The notes: a model not told the origin generated them from the letters alone. Counted from the stretch's first letter, positions 1 through 8,658 are shown. The stretch: DNA of 64,000 bases from Chryseobacterium oranimense (GCF_025244725.1 NZ_CP104203.1:2418001-2482000); one strand, 5' to 3'. Translations and numbers: made by a program.

Positions 1-130
1 AGAGACTTTTTCACTTCCTAAATTTTATGAAAACTTTGATCTCGAGACTGGTGTCATTAATCCTGATATGCTTAAAGAGCTTAAAGACAAGATAGAAAAT
101 TTTAAAAACGAGGTTAAAGGCAATGACTAA
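1..130 (+). CDS. C-terminal fragment of an unidentified protein
   Basis: An open frame (first full codon at base 2) enters from the left edge and ends at a TAA at 128-130. The last 42 residues are visible: they are mixed charged and end in a Lys/Glu-rich helix-like stretch (DKIENFKNEVKGND). No family motif can be recognised from so little. The stop overlaps the ATG of the next gene (123) by 8 bases, which suggests translational coupling and one operon with the TMEM175-like gene. The identity needs the upstream sequence. Confidence 0.6.
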   Translation, partial: ETFSLPKFYENFDLETGVINPDMLKELKDKIENFKNEVKGND

Positions 131-701
131 GGGAAGACTGGAAGCTTTCAGTGATGGTGTTTTAGCTATCATCATTACCATCATGGTTCTTGAACTGAAG
201 GTTCCGGAAGGAAGCAGCTGGGCCAGTCTCAAACCCCTTTTTCCAAAATTTCTCGCTTATATTTTCAGTTTTATCTATGTAGGAATCTATTGGAATAATC
301 ATCATCACCTGTTTCAGGCGGTAAAAAAAGTGAACGGAGATATTCTCTGGGCCAATCTCCACCTGCTGTTCTGGCTTTCGCTGATGCCTATTGCTACAGA
401 ATGGATAGGAGCAACCCATTTTGCAAGTAATCCGGTGGCAGCCTATGGAATCTGTGTCATCATGTCTGCAGTAGCCTATACCATTTTAGAAAACCTGATT
501 ATTAAGTGTGAAGGTGAAAATTCAAAGCTGAAAGAAGCTATACATTCAAAATTTAAAGAATATATCTCGATCGTATTTTATGTCCTGGGAATCGCTATTT
601 CATTTTTTTATCCTTATATTGCCATAGGTTTTTATTATCTCGTGGCTCTCATATGGCTGATTCCGGACAGAAGGATCGAAAAATCCCTAAAAGAAAATTA
701 A
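123..701 (+). CDS. TMEM175/DUF1211 family membrane protein (putative K+ channel)
   Basis: This 192-aa polytopic protein has the TMEM175 (DUF1211) signature near its N-terminus: R5-x3-F9-S10-D11-G12 followed by the first hydrophobic helix. In bacterial TMEM175 proteins this FSD helix lines a potassium-selective pore, and the subunits form tetramers. The rest of the protein has further hydrophobic segments at roughly 45-60, 75-95, 103-120 and 145-175, giving about six helices, and a histidine-rich loop (WNNHHHLF) typical of the family. It overlaps the gene before by 8 bases and is followed after one base by the YjdI-like gene. Family assignment is secure; the transport substrate is inferred from the family. 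Confidence 0.85.
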   Translation: MTKGRLEAFSDGVLAIIITIMVLELKVPEGSSWASLKPLFPKFLAYIFSFIYVGIYWNNHHHLFQAVKKVNGDILWANLHLLFWLSLMPIATEWIGATHFASNPVAAYGICVIMSAVAYTILENLIIKCEGENSKLKEAIHSKFKEYISIVFYVLGIAISFFYPYIAIGFYYLVALIWLIPDRRIEKSLKEN

Positions 702-702
702 T

Positions 703-921
703 ATGGAAACACACGAATATCCCAACGGCAATATTACGGTGATCTGGCAGCCCAAAAAGTGTATTCACTCGGCTGTCTGCGTAAAAATGCTTCCCAAAGT
801 CTACAATCCTAAAGACAGACCCTGGATAAAAGCCGAAAATGCAAGTCCTGAAGAACTTAAAAACCAGATAGACCAGTGCCCGTCAGGAGCATTAAGTTAT
901 AAATTCAACACAGAACAATAA
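703..921 (+). CDS. YjdI-like (4Fe-4S) mono-cluster protein
   Basis: This 72-aa soluble protein matches the YjdI family of divergent mono-cluster Fe-S proteins. Its cysteines are arranged as C20-x5-C26 (CIHSAVC) with a distal QCPSGAL motif near residue 59, as in single 4Fe-4S domains. The basic IWQPKKC context is typical of the family. The physiological role is unknown, though such proteins are often next to an OsmC-like protein or a small YjdJ-like acetyltransferase, as here. The stop codon shares its last A with the ATG of the OsmC-like gene (921), so the two are translationally coupled. Confidence 0.85.
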   Translation: METHEYPNGNITVIWQPKKCIHSAVCVKMLPKVYNPKDRPWIKAENASPEELKNQIDQCPSGALSYKFNTEQ

Positions 922-1316
922 TGGCGGTAACCGTAAAAGCAAGTTTAGGAAAAACAAAATATTATACTGAGGTAACAGCCGGCGAAAACAAGATCATCAC
1001 AGATGAGCCTATTGACAAAGGCGGTCAGAATAAAGGTTTCAATCCACTGGAAATCCTGGCAACCTCTCTGGCAAGCTGTACTGCAGCTACTTTACGGATG
1101 TATATCGAAAGAAAGGAATGGGATGTGGAAAACATCAACGTAGAAGTTGAGCTTGAAAATTATCCTTTAACCAAAAGAGCTGTTTTTAAAAGAGAAATCA
1201 GCTTTGAAGGCATTCTGGATGACGAGCAGCTGAAAAGACTCCACACTATTGCAGACGCCTGCCCTGTACACAAAATATTAACCAACGATATAGAAATACT
1301 AACCAAATTTTCATAA
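921..1316 (+). CDS. OsmC/Ohr family protein
   Basis: This 131-aa protein has the OsmC fold features: an N-terminal beta region with DEPIDKGGQNKGFNPLE and the LLA(T)SLASCTAAT helix carrying the first redox cysteine, then a second cysteine in ACPVHKIL near the C-terminus. OsmC/Ohr proteins reduce organic and inorganic hydroperoxides using this cysteine pair. The GGxxxGxxPLE motif and the two cysteines are directly visible. It is overlapped by the YjdI-like gene and followed one base later by the GNAT gene, so it belongs to a small redox or stress operon. The choice between OsmC, Ohr and YhfA subfamilies is not settled. Confidence 0.88.
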   Translation: MAVTVKASLGKTKYYTEVTAGENKIITDEPIDKGGQNKGFNPLEILATSLASCTAATLRMYIERKEWDVENINVEVELENYPLTKRAVFKREISFEGILDDEQLKRLHTIADACPVHKILTNDIEILTKFS

Positions 1317-1317
1317 T

Positions 1318-1605
1318 ATGACCGAAGTAAAACAAAACAACGACGAAAAACACGGAAGTTTTGAAGCTTTCATAGATGGAACACGCGCAGGAATGATGAC
1401 GTATACCTGGGCCGGAGAAGAAAGATTTATTATAGACCACACAGAGGTGGAAGAAGCCTACAACGGCAAAGGTGTAGGAAAAGAAATGCTTCTGGCAGCA
1501 GTGGAATTTGCCAGGAAAAACAACAAAAAAATCATTCCGCTATGCCCGTTTGCCAAAGCAAGTTTTCAGAAAAGTGAAGAGCTACAGGATGTTTTAGTCA
1601 ACTGA
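1318..1605 (+). CDS. Small GNAT N-acetyltransferase, YjdJ-like
   Basis: This 95-aa protein is a minimal GNAT domain of the YjdJ/Gtt1 type (GCN5-related). The acetyl-CoA binding loop is seen as EAYNGKGVGKEML, followed by the helix AAVEFARKNN and the terminal strand IIPLCPFAKASF, which is characteristic of this short subfamily. It begins one base after the OsmC stop and is followed by a strong terminator, so it closes the operon. The acetyl acceptor is unknown. Linkage to a YjdI-like Fe-S protein repeats an association known from enterobacteria. Confidence 0.88.
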   Translation: MTEVKQNNDEKHGSFEAFIDGTRAGMMTYTWAGEERFIIDHTEVEEAYNGKGVGKEMLLAAVEFARKNNKKIIPLCPFAKASFQKSEELQDVLVN

Positions 1606-1629
1606 CGTTGATTTACCCTTAAGATACAG

Positions 1630-1670
1630 GCCTTTCAGATGTTTTATTCTGAGAGGCTTTTTCTTTTTTT
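1630..1670 (+). terminator. Rho-independent terminator after the YjdI-OsmC-GNAT operon
   Basis: A 10-bp stem (1630-1639 with 1648-1657, one G-U pair) and an 8-base loop are followed by a T-rich run to 1670. Confidence 0.85.
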
Positions 1671-1718
1671 AACAGAACAGAAAAAAACTATATTTGCTAA
1701 AATTTTAATTGAAAAACT

Positions 1719-3158
1719 ATGTCTCCAGTTATATTACTGTCTATTATTATCGTCTACTTCGCAATACTGCTTTGGGTAGCCTACAGAACAGGAAAAGGAA
1801 GTGATAATGAGAGTTTCTTCATCGGAAACCGCAAGAGTAACTGGATGCTGGTAGCTTTCGGAATGATCGGAACTTCACTTTCGGGGGTAACGTTCGTAAG
1901 TGTTCCGGGAGCCGTAGGAAACGACAAATTTGCCTATCTGCAGATCACATTGGGCTATCTTATCGGATATATTGTGGTAGCTTATGTTCTTCTTCCTTTA
2001 TACTATCGTTTGAAACTAACCTCCATTTACGGCTATCTTCAGCAGAGGATGGGCCAACTTTCCTATAAATCAGGGGCATGGATTTTCATTGTTTCAAGGT
2101 TGGTTGGAGCAACAGCAAGACTGTATCTGGTGGTGAATATCCTTCAGATTTCCATTCTGGACAGTCTGGGAGTTCCGTTTATTGTAACTACCCTGATTAT
2201 TTTGGCCATGATCATCCTTTATACTTATGAAGGCGGTGTAAAAACAATTGTATGGACAGATACTTTACAGACCTCATGCATGCTTTTAGGACTGATTATC
2301 TGTACGGTTTATATGCTGAATCATTTAGGGTTAAGCTTCGGAGAAAGTTTCACGGCTATGCAGGCAAAAGGCTACACCAAAATCTTTGATTTCGATCCTA
2401 ACCAAAAGAGTTTCTTCATCAAACAGATCCTGGCAGGAGCATTCATCACCATTACGATGACGGGAATCGATCAGGAAATGATGCAGAAAAGTTTGTCTGT
2501 GACAAAACTGAAAGATTCACAGAAAAATATGGTGACTTTAGGTTTCATTCTTCTTGGAGTCATTTCATTATTCCTTTATATGGGCGGACTTCTTCACCTG
2601 TACGGAGCTCAGGAACATGTAACAAGCTCAGGAGATCAGCTTTTCCCGGATGTTGCATTAAATCATATGCCGGGCTTTATTTCTATTATCTTTATTATTG
2701 CTTTAATATCAGCGTTATTTCCAAGTGCAGACGGTGCCATGACGGCCCTTACCTCTTCCATATGCATTGATATTTTCGGGATGAAAGACAAGAAAGACTG
2801 GGACGATTCCAAAAAAGAAAAATTCAGAAAAAGAATACACCTTATCGTGGCTCTCTCTTTCCTGATTATGGTGGTTATTTTCAAAATCATCAATGATAAT
2901 TCCATGATTGGATTGATCCTTAAGCTTGCAGGATTCACTTACGGGCCTTTGCTGGGACTTTTTGCCTTTGGAATTTTCACGAAATACAAAGTTCGCGACA
3001 ACCTGGTTCCTTATGTTTGTATTGCAGCACCTGTAATTTCGTTTTTCATTGATAAGTACCAGGAAAACCTTTTCGGAGATTTTAAAATCGGACTGGAATT
3101 ATTGATTATCAACGGATTATTAACATTCATAGGGCTTTGGCTGATCAGAAAGAGATAA
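1719..3158 (+). CDS. Sodium:solute symporter (SSS family)
   Basis: This 479-aa integral membrane protein has 13 or so hydrophobic helices and the SSS family hallmarks. These are an N-terminal helix followed by SDNESFFIGNRKSNW, the GMIGTSLSGVTFVSVPG sodium-site helix, RLVGATARLYLV, the YEGGVKTIVWTD loop, and the later ITMTGIDQEMMQKSL segment. Such proteins co-import Na+ with a sugar, amino acid, vitamin or similar solute; the substrate cannot be read from sequence. It is a single gene with its own promoter: TATATTTG at 1689-1696 fits the Bacteroidota -7 element, 22 bases before the ATG. No partner gene is adjacent. Confidence 0.88.
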   Translation: MSPVILLSIIIVYFAILLWVAYRTGKGSDNESFFIGNRKSNWMLVAFGMIGTSLSGVTFVSVPGAVGNDKFAYLQITLGYLIGYIVVAYVLLPLYYRLKLTSIYGYLQQRMGQLSYKSGAWIFIVSRLVGATARLYLVVNILQISILDSLGVPFIVTTLIILAMIILYTYEGGVKTIVWTDTLQTSCMLLGLIICTVYMLNHLGLSFGESFTAMQAKGYTKIFDFDPNQKSFFIKQILAGAFITITMTGIDQEMMQKSLSVTKLKDSQKNMVTLGFILLGVISLFLYMGGLLHLYGAQEHVTSSGDQLFPDVALNHMPGFISIIFIIALISALFPSADGAMTALTSSICIDIFGMKDKKDWDDSKKEKFRKRIHLIVALSFLIMVVIFKIINDNSMIGLILKLAGFTYGPLLGLFAFGIFTKYKVRDNLVPYVCIAAPVISFFIDKYQENLFGDFKIGLELLIINGLLTFIGLWLIRKR

Positions 3159-3225
3159 AGTTTGGTTTTGGCTAAAGCCGAATGATTTTATCTTATTACA
3201 AACATAAACGGGCTAAAGCCCGTTT
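3159..3225. repeat. REP-like palindromes after the symporter gene
   Basis: Two related hairpins sit between genes: a short one, GGCTAAAGCC, near 3169-3178, and a longer perfect 20-base palindrome-like unit at 3206-3225 (AAACGGGC-TAAA-GCCCGTTT). The shared core GGCTAAAGCC suggests a dispersed extragenic element. It may also stop transcription in either direction. Confidence 0.6.
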
Positions 3226-3306
3226 CTATTGAATAGATATTCCCGAAATAGAATCATCCTTTATAAAGTTAACCTGATTTTAGGTTAAAATCATTGGGTT
3301 TGATTG

Positions 3307-3314
3307 TATTTTTG
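3307..3314 (+). promoter_or_regulatory. Putative -7 promoter element of the esterase gene
   Basis: TATTTTTG fits the Bacteroidota -7 consensus TAnnTTTG and lies about 55 bases before the start codon at 3369. No convincing -33 TTTG is present at the ideal spacing. Confidence 0.4.
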
Positions 3315-3368
3315 TAAAACCGGGCATTATCGTCCGGTAACCACCAATAACAACAAACAATATTCTGT

Positions 3369-4058
3369 ATGAAATTATCAGTTTTCCTTATCATCGGTTT
3401 GCTTTTCGGTGAATTTGTAAATGCTCAGAGCGCAGTGGATTTTGCTAATCTTGCCAGATACAAAGACGACAATACAACCATTTTAAATTCAAAGAAAAAA
3501 GTGGATGTAGTCTTTATGGGCAATTCCATCACGGAAGGCTGGGTAAAAAGCCATCCGGAATTTTTCTCTGAAAATAATTACACAGGCAGAGGCATCAGCG
3601 GGCAAACCACTTCACAGATGTTGCTTCGTTTTCAAAATGATGTTGTCGCTTTAAAACCAAGACTGGTAGTCATCAATGCAGGTACCAACGATATTGCTGA
3701 AAATACGGGAATTTATAATCCTGATTTTACTTTTAACAATATCAAAGCAATGGCCGATATCGCCAAAAGTAACGGTATAAAAGTAATCATCGCCTCTGTA
3801 CTTCCTGCAGCTGCATTCCCGTGGCGTAAAGAAATAATTGATGCGCCTCAGAAAGTGGACGCTTTAAACAGTAAATTAAAACAGTATGCCCAAAGCAACA
3901 AACTGATTTTCGTAGATTATAACACAGCTATGCGTGATGCAAAGGGCGGTATGCGTGAAGGTCTTGCCAAGGATGGCATCCACCCTACTCCTGCTGGATA
4001 TGCGATTATGGAACCATTGATTAAAAATGCTATCAATAAAGCAGCAGGAAAAAAATAA
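3369..4058 (+). CDS. Exported SGNH/GDSL hydrolase
   Basis: This 229-aa protein starts with a signal peptide (residues 1-20, ending VNAQ). The SGNH blocks are complete: block I GNSITEG with nucleophile Ser53, block II glycine near 77 (GRGISGQTT), block III GTND with Asn107, and block V DGIHPTPAGY with Asp202 and His205. This is the family of esterases and acetylhydrolases that includes PAF-acetylhydrolase-like enzymes; carbohydrate esters are a common substrate, but the target here is unknown. It would act in the periplasm or outside. It is followed 36 bases later by another exported protein, perhaps in the same transcript. Confidence 0.9.
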   Translation: MKLSVFLIIGLLFGEFVNAQSAVDFANLARYKDDNTTILNSKKKVDVVFMGNSITEGWVKSHPEFFSENNYTGRGISGQTTSQMLLRFQNDVVALKPRLVVINAGTNDIAENTGIYNPDFTFNNIKAMADIAKSNGIKVIIASVLPAAAFPWRKEIIDAPQKVDALNSKLKQYAQSNKLIFVDYNTAMRDAKGGMREGLAKDGIHPTPAGYAIMEPLIKNAINKAAGKK

Positions 4059-4094
4059 AATCCAAACAAATTCAATTCAACTTATTTATTAACC

Positions 4095-4613
4095 ATGAAA
4101 AAAATTATTTCACTTTTAGTATTCATTTTGGCGTTCGGTTTTATGAATGCACAGGATTTTGAGGTTTCTACCTTGAGAATCGGGCCCTACAAGATCTTTA
4201 TGGAAAGGGCTGAGGCTGAAAAAATAGCAGGTACAAAACTGAAGATAACGGACGGAACCATTAAAAACAACATTAAATATAACGGAGAACTGATCCAGAT
4301 CGATCTTTATGAAAGCTACATAAGCGAAGCAAAACCCAATGTGGCAAGTGTTATGGGGTTAACCACTACCAGTAAAAAATTCAAAACCAAAAGCGGAATC
4401 GGAATCGGAAATACGAAAGATGATCTGATTAATGCTTATAGAAATCATCCAAGTTTTACCGTACATCCGGCCTGGGATGAGAAAGGGGAAAAGCGACTTA
4501 AAGATACAGGGTATTTCACTCTGGAAGACCTTGATGCGGGAACCCAGCTTTCCTTTAAATTTGTCAACAATATTATTACAGAAATTTCAGTATACCTGAA
4601 CGAAGGCTGTTAA
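4095..4613 (+). CDS. Exported protein of unknown function
   Basis: This 172-aa protein has a clear signal peptide (MKKIISLLVFILAFGFMNAQ, cleavage after about residue 19). The mature part is mixed alpha/beta, with a single Cys as the last residue. It contains a GIGIGNTKDDLINAYR segment that resembles short repeats found in exported Bacteroidota proteins with a calcium-independent beta fold, but no named family is recognised. It follows the GDSL esterase by 36 bases. No function is proposed. Confidence 0.75.
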   Translation: MKKIISLLVFILAFGFMNAQDFEVSTLRIGPYKIFMERAEAEKIAGTKLKITDGTIKNNIKYNGELIQIDLYESYISEAKPNVASVMGLTTTSKKFKTKSGIGIGNTKDDLINAYRNHPSFTVHPAWDEKGEKRLKDTGYFTLEDLDAGTQLSFKFVNNIITEISVYLNEGC

Positions 4614-4722
4614 AATCAGTATTTTTATTAAATAATTCTAAATCCGGACCCATAATCCGGATTTTTACATTTCCATAAGCCGTTAAAAAATTGTAAATTC
4701 GCGTGCAAATAAATCAGATATA

Positions 4723-5574
4723 ATGAGTAAAAGTATCGAAGAGCTGAAATCTCTTACTACACAAATCAGAAGAGACATTTTAAGAATGGTCCACGCTGTA
4801 AATTCAGGACATCCGGGCGGAAGCTTAGGCTGTACGGAATTCTTTACGGCACTTTACGGAAAAGTAATGAACTACAGTCTTCCATTCACAATGGAGGGCA
4901 AAAATGAAGATCATTTTTATCTTTCAAACGGGCATATTTCGCCGGTTTACTACTCTACTTTAGCGAGATTTAATTTCTTTCCGGTAGAAGAGCTGAAAAC
5001 CTTCAGAAAACTGGATTCAAGACTTCAGGGACACCCAACGACACATGAAGGTCTGCCGGGTATCAGAATTTCTTCAGGATCACTTGGTCAGGGACTTTCT
5101 GTAGCACTTGGTGTAGCTCAAGGTAAAAAACTTGATGGTGACTCATCTATTGTTTACACGCTTCACGGGGACGGTGAACTTCAGGAAGGTCAGGTTTGGG
5201 AAGCGTTTATGTATGCTGCCGCCAAGAAGGTTGACAATATTATTTCAACAATCGACTACAACGGTCGCCAGATCGATGGTGATACTGATGATGTATTGAG
5301 TTTAGGAAATTTACATGCTAAACTTGAAGCATTCGGATGGACTGTTTTGGAAGAGAAAAACGGTAATGACCTTGAAGCTGTAATTGCTATCCTGGAGAAG
5401 GCAAAAACCGAAACAGGAAAAGGAAAACCTGTAGTAATCCTACTTCATACAGAAATGGGTTATGGTGTAGATTATATGATGGGATCCCACGCATGGCACG
5501 GAAAAGCTCCAAATGATGAGCAGCTTGAAACGGCATTCAAACAATTATATCTGGAAGCTCCTGCTGACTATTAA
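4723..5574 (+). CDS. Transketolase, N-terminal (TPP-binding) subunit
   Basis: This 283-aa protein corresponds to the first domain of transketolase. It binds the diphosphate of thiamine diphosphate: the motif GDGELQEGQVWEA...IDYN matches the GDG-x(25-30)-N ThDP signature. The N-terminal HAVNSGHPGGSLGCTEF and the GSHAWHGKAPN segment are also typical. With the C-terminal subunit encoded 62 bases downstream it forms the split enzyme that transfers two-carbon ketol units in the non-oxidative pentose phosphate pathway. The split form is common in Bacteroidota. Start is set at ATG 4723, with the conserved N-terminal helix following directly. Confidence 0.95.
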   Translation: MSKSIEELKSLTTQIRRDILRMVHAVNSGHPGGSLGCTEFFTALYGKVMNYSLPFTMEGKNEDHFYLSNGHISPVYYSTLARFNFFPVEELKTFRKLDSRLQGHPTTHEGLPGIRISSGSLGQGLSVALGVAQGKKLDGDSSIVYTLHGDGELQEGQVWEAFMYAAAKKVDNIISTIDYNGRQIDGDTDDVLSLGNLHAKLEAFGWTVLEEKNGNDLEAVIAILEKAKTETGKGKPVVILLHTEMGYGVDYMMGSHAWHGKAPNDEQLETAFKQLYLEAPADY

Positions 5575-5636
5575 TGATGAGTGATCAGTAATTGGTAATC
5601 AGTAATTTTAAAATCTTTTAAATCTTTAAGTTAATA

Positions 5637-6581
5637 ATGAAATATACATATACAGAAAAAAAGGATACGCGTTCAGGATTCGGAGCCGGATTAGCAGAAC
5701 TTGCAGACAAAAATCCTAATGTAGTAGCACTTTGTGCAGACCTTATCGGTTCTTTGAAAATGGAAAAATTCATCGAAAAAGCTCCGGAAAGATTCTTTCA
5801 GATCGGTATTGCAGAAGCAAATATGATGGGAATTGCTGCAGGTTTAAGCATCACAGGAAAAATTCCTTTTACAGGTACTTTTGCCAATTTCTCTACTTCA
5901 AGAGTATATGACCAGATCCGTCAGTCTATTGCTTATTCAGGGAAAAATGTAAAAATTTGTGCATCTCACGCAGGTCTTACGTTGGGAGAAGATGGAGCTA
6001 CTCACCAGGTATTGGAAGATATCGGGATGATGAAAATGCTTCCTGGAATGACGGTAATCAACCCTTGTGACTACAACCAGACAAAAGCAGCAACTCTTGC
6101 TATTGCTGATTTTGAAGGGCCTGTATATTTAAGATTTGGTAGACCAACTGTTCCTGTATTTATCCCTGAAGATATGCCTTTCGAGATCGGAAAAGGAATT
6201 CTTCTTCAGGAAGGTACTGATGTAACAATTGTTGCAACAGGACACCTTGTATGGGAATCTCTTGTAGCCGCTGACGAGCTTGAAAAAGAAGGCATTTCTT
6301 GTGAGGTGATCAATATCCACACCATCAAGCCTCTGGATGAAGAAATCATCCTTAAATCTGTTGAAAAAACAGGTAAAATAGTTACTGCTGAAGAGCACAA
6401 CTATCTTGGCGGTTTAGGAGAATCTGTTGCAGGAATGCTTGCCAGAAAGAGACCTACAAGACAGGAATTTGTAGCGGTAAATGATACCTTCGGAGAATCT
6501 GCTACCCCTGCGGAACTGATGAAAAAATATAAGATCGATGCAGCTGCTGTAAAAGAGGCTGTGAAGAGAATTTTAGCATAA
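5637..6581 (+). CDS. Transketolase, C-terminal (pyrimidine-binding) subunit
   Basis: This 314-aa protein contains the transketolase Pyr domain (residues about 1-165) and the C-terminal transketolase domain (about 185-310). Visible marks are [18 protein letters not shown] with the catalytic Glu that activates ThDP, the [19 protein letters not shown] segment, and [17 protein letters not shown]. It is the partner of the gene just upstream, and the two together equal the length of a single-chain transketolase. The short spacer between them (5575-5636) has a partly repeated phrase (cagtaatt...cagtaatt) but no gene. The substrate set is pentose phosphate sugars. Confidence 0.95.
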   Translation: MKYTYTEKKDTRSGFGAGLAELADKNPNVVALCADLIGSLKMEKFIEKAPERFFQIGIAEANMMGIAAGLSITGKIPFTGTFANFSTSRVYDQIRQSIAYSGKNVKICASHAGLTLGEDGATHQVLEDIGMMKMLPGMTVINPCDYNQTKAATLAIADFEGPVYLRFGRPTVPVFIPEDMPFEIGKGILLQEGTDVTIVATGHLVWESLVAADELEKEGISCEVINIHTIKPLDEEIILKSVEKTGKIVTAEEHNYLGGLGESVAGMLARKRPTRQEFVAVNDTFGESATPAELMKKYKIDAAAVKEAVKRILA

Positions 6582-6600
6582 TAATATATAATATTTAAAT

Positions 6601-8097
6601 ATGAGAGTTTTATTGGTATTCTTCCTTGTTATAGGAGGTCTATTTTCAGCTCAACCTATCATTACAAAGTGGAATACCAATATTAACTTTGATAATTCAA
6701 AAGCAATTGTAATTCCTACTGAAGGAACATATAACTATACTTATCAAGGCATTACCAATCCATCATTAACCGGTAGCGGAACCGGAGCTTCTGGAAATAC
6801 TACCATTGTATTTCCTGCAGTAGGCCTGTATACAGTAACAATTACACCTACCTCACCCTTTAAATTTTATTTTAATGGTGTATCGATGAATAATGCCAAA
6901 AAATTGTTAGATATTATTCAGTGGGGAAATGCAGCCTGGAAATCTGATCTGTCAGATTCTTTTCACGGTTGCCAAAATATGGTTATTTCTGCAACGGATA
7001 CCCCAAATTTCAGTAATGTAACTAATATGTATCTTATGTTTTTTGCCTGTAAATCACTGGTGAATGTTCCGAGTATGACTACCTGGGACACAGGGAATGT
7101 AACAGATATGAGTTATATGTTTTATAATGCTGAAAACTTTAACCAAAACATAGCGAACTGGAATACATCAAATGTGACCACTATGAATTCTATGTTTTAC
7201 AATGCCACAAATTTTAATCAGAACATAGGCGCCTGGAATACCGGAAATGTTACTGATATGAGTAAGATGTTTCAGCATGCCCATAGTTTTAATGGAAATA
7301 TTGGAAGCTGGAACACATCAAGTGTTACCGATATGAGCTATATGTTTGTTGATGCAATTGCTTTTAACAGCTATATCGGAAACTGGAATACAGGAAATGT
7401 CACCACTATGTCTGTAATGTTTTCGAGTGCTGAAAATTTTAACCAAAATATCGGAAACTGGAATACATCAAGTGTTACCAATATGGGTAATATGTTTCAA
7501 TACGCACAACATTTTAACCAAAATATAGGAAATTGGAATACATCAAATGTTATCGAAATGGAAGCAATGTTTTATTATGCTCCAAGTTTTAACCAAAATC
7601 TGGGAAACTGGACACTAAATCCTACAGTAGATTTAGGAGCGATGTTCATTAATTCCGGTTTAAATTGTGAAAATTACAGTAAAACATTAAAAGGCTGGGC
7701 AACCAATCCTGCAACGCCAAATGGAAGACATTTGGGAGATGTTACTTTAAGTTACGGTGTAGAAGCTCTACAATACAGAAATATCCTCGTTAACACAAAA
7801 AATTGGACTATTTCAACAGATACATATGATCCCAGCTGTATGGTAAGCCTAGCAACCGATGATATGACGGCTATTAAGAGTCCAGTAAAATTATATCCTA
7901 ATCCGGCTTCAGAAAAAGTTTTTATTAATTCCGGAAAAAAAATAAATAGTATAATTCTGTTGAATTCCGCCAATCAGATTCTTGCCAAGCTACAAGAGAC
8001 AGAGATTGACCTGTCAAAATACCCTTCCGGTGTTTATTTTGTAACAATCTATTTTGAAAATGGCACTTTCAATACGCAGAAAGTTATCAAAAAATAG
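6601..8097 (+). CDS. BspA-type (DUF285) repeat surface protein with T9SS sorting domain
   Basis: This 498-aa secreted protein has a signal peptide (residues 1-17). Residues about 155-345 are a tandem array of about 25-aa repeats of the form NWNTSNVTxMxxMFxxAxxFNQNIG, the DUF285/BspA leucine-rich-like repeat of surface lipoproteins and adhesins. The C-terminal 70 residues are a type A T9SS sorting domain: LYPNPASEKVFI, then a beta-sandwich with YPSGVYFVTI and terminal KVIKK. It would be moved across the outer membrane by the GldKLMN system encoded at 46-50 kb and attached to the surface. It starts 19 bases after the transketolase gene but is probably a separate functional unit. The binding partner is unknown. 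Confidence 0.92.
   Translation: MRVLLVFFLVIGGLFSAQPIITKWNTNINFDNSKAIVIPTEGTYNYTYQGITNPSLTGSGTGASGNTTIVFPAVGLYTVTITPTSPFKFYFNGVSMNNAKKLLDIIQWGNAAWKSDLSDSFHGCQNMVISATDTPNFSNVTNMYLMFFACKSLVNVPSMTTWDTGNVTDMSYMFYNAENFNQNIANWNTSNVTTMNSMFYNATNFNQNIGAWNTGNVTDMSKMFQHAHSFNGNIGSWNTSSVTDMSYMFVDAIAFNSYIGNWNTGNVTTMSVMFSSAENFNQNIGNWNTSSVTNMGNMFQYAQHFNQNIGNWNTSNVIEMEAMFYYAPSFNQNLGNWTLNPTVDLGAMFINSGLNCENYSKTLKGWATNPATPNGRHLGDVTLSYGVEALQYRNILVNTKNWTISTDTYDPSCMVSLATDDMTAIKSPVKLYPNPASEKVFINSGKKINSIILLNSANQILAKLQETEIDLSKYPSGVYFVTIYFENGTFNTQKVIKK
7060..7640 (+). repeat. In-gene tandem repeats (about 75 bp) of the BspA-like protein
   Basis: About eight imperfect 75-bp units encode the NWNTSNVT/MF...FNQNIG motif. 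The units are similar at the DNA level (repeated tggaatacatcaa and ttttaaccaaaata), so copy number may vary between strains by slippage or recombination. Confidence 0.8.
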
Positions 8098-8119
8098 TAA
8101 AAGCTAAGATATGATATAG

Positions 8120-8155
8120 GCTCGGGCGGTTTCTTCGAAACCGCCCGAGCTTTTT
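8120..8155 (+). terminator. Strong terminator after the BspA-like gene
   Basis: A perfect 14-bp GC-rich stem (8120-8133 with 8137-8150) with a 3-base loop is followed by five T. Confidence 0.92.
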
Positions 8156-8158
8156 AAA

Positions 8159-8210
8159 CCACCCCGTCAAATCTTCGATTTGCCACCCCTCCAAAGGAGG
8201 GGAATTCCCG
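8159..8210. repeat. Double-hairpin intergenic repeat (REP-like)
   Basis: Two hairpins sit side by side: CAAATC-TTC-GATTTG (8168-8182) and CCCCTCC-AAA-GGAGGGG (8186-8202). The phrase CACCCCTCCAAAGGAGGGG is, from general knowledge, frequent between genes in Chryseobacterium-like genomes. Only one copy is in this window. Confidence 0.5.
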
Positions 8211-8640
8211 CAGTACTGCTTGAAACCATTTTATAAAAATCCGGATTTAAAACTTCTTATATTTTCTTATTTTTTTTGAAAAATTATCTAAACTCTGCTT
8301 TTTAAGATAAGTAGAGTTTTAGTGATTTGTACACTTTTTTCCTTTATTCCATTTTTTGCACTGTAATTTAAAAATTCATACATATTACAAAATAGTCTGG
8401 AAAATAAAGGCGCAACCGATATTTTCAATTGCTTGAATTTTGAATTAAAATCTTGTGTACAAGAGAGATTTTATATTGTATCACATTTTTAGTTGATATT
8501 TTACTTTATACGGAGGAATATCTTTTTATGCTTTCTGAACTTAACTGATTTAAATTAAATCTTCATTTTGCTGTACAAACTATTATAAAAGCATAAAAAA
8601 ATCTCAAAATAATCGCATATTTTATCACCTGAAAGTGATG
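8211..8640. other. AT-rich intergenic stretch without a recognisable gene
   Basis: This very AT-rich spacer separates the BspA-like gene from the RiPP locus. No open frame with a plausible start and length, no tRNA and no clear hairpin was found. Its length and composition would fit a regulatory region or a decayed gene. Confidence 0.5.
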
Positions 8641-8650
8641 TAATTATTTA

Positions 8651-8658
8651 TAGTTTTG
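8651..8658 (+). promoter_or_regulatory. Putative -7 element of the RiPP precursor promoter
   Basis: TAGTTTTG fits TAnnTTTG. Initiation a few bases downstream would give a leader of about 125 bases before the precursor ATG at 8791. The leader has short hairpins, for example AAACCC-atgtca-GGGTTT at 8733-8750. No TTTG is present at ideal -33 spacing. Confidence 0.5.

Noticed and set aside
7060-7640. Regular repeats considered as a CRISPR array
   Set aside because: The units are contiguous, about 75 bp, in frame, and encode the BspA repeat; there are no spacers or cas genes.
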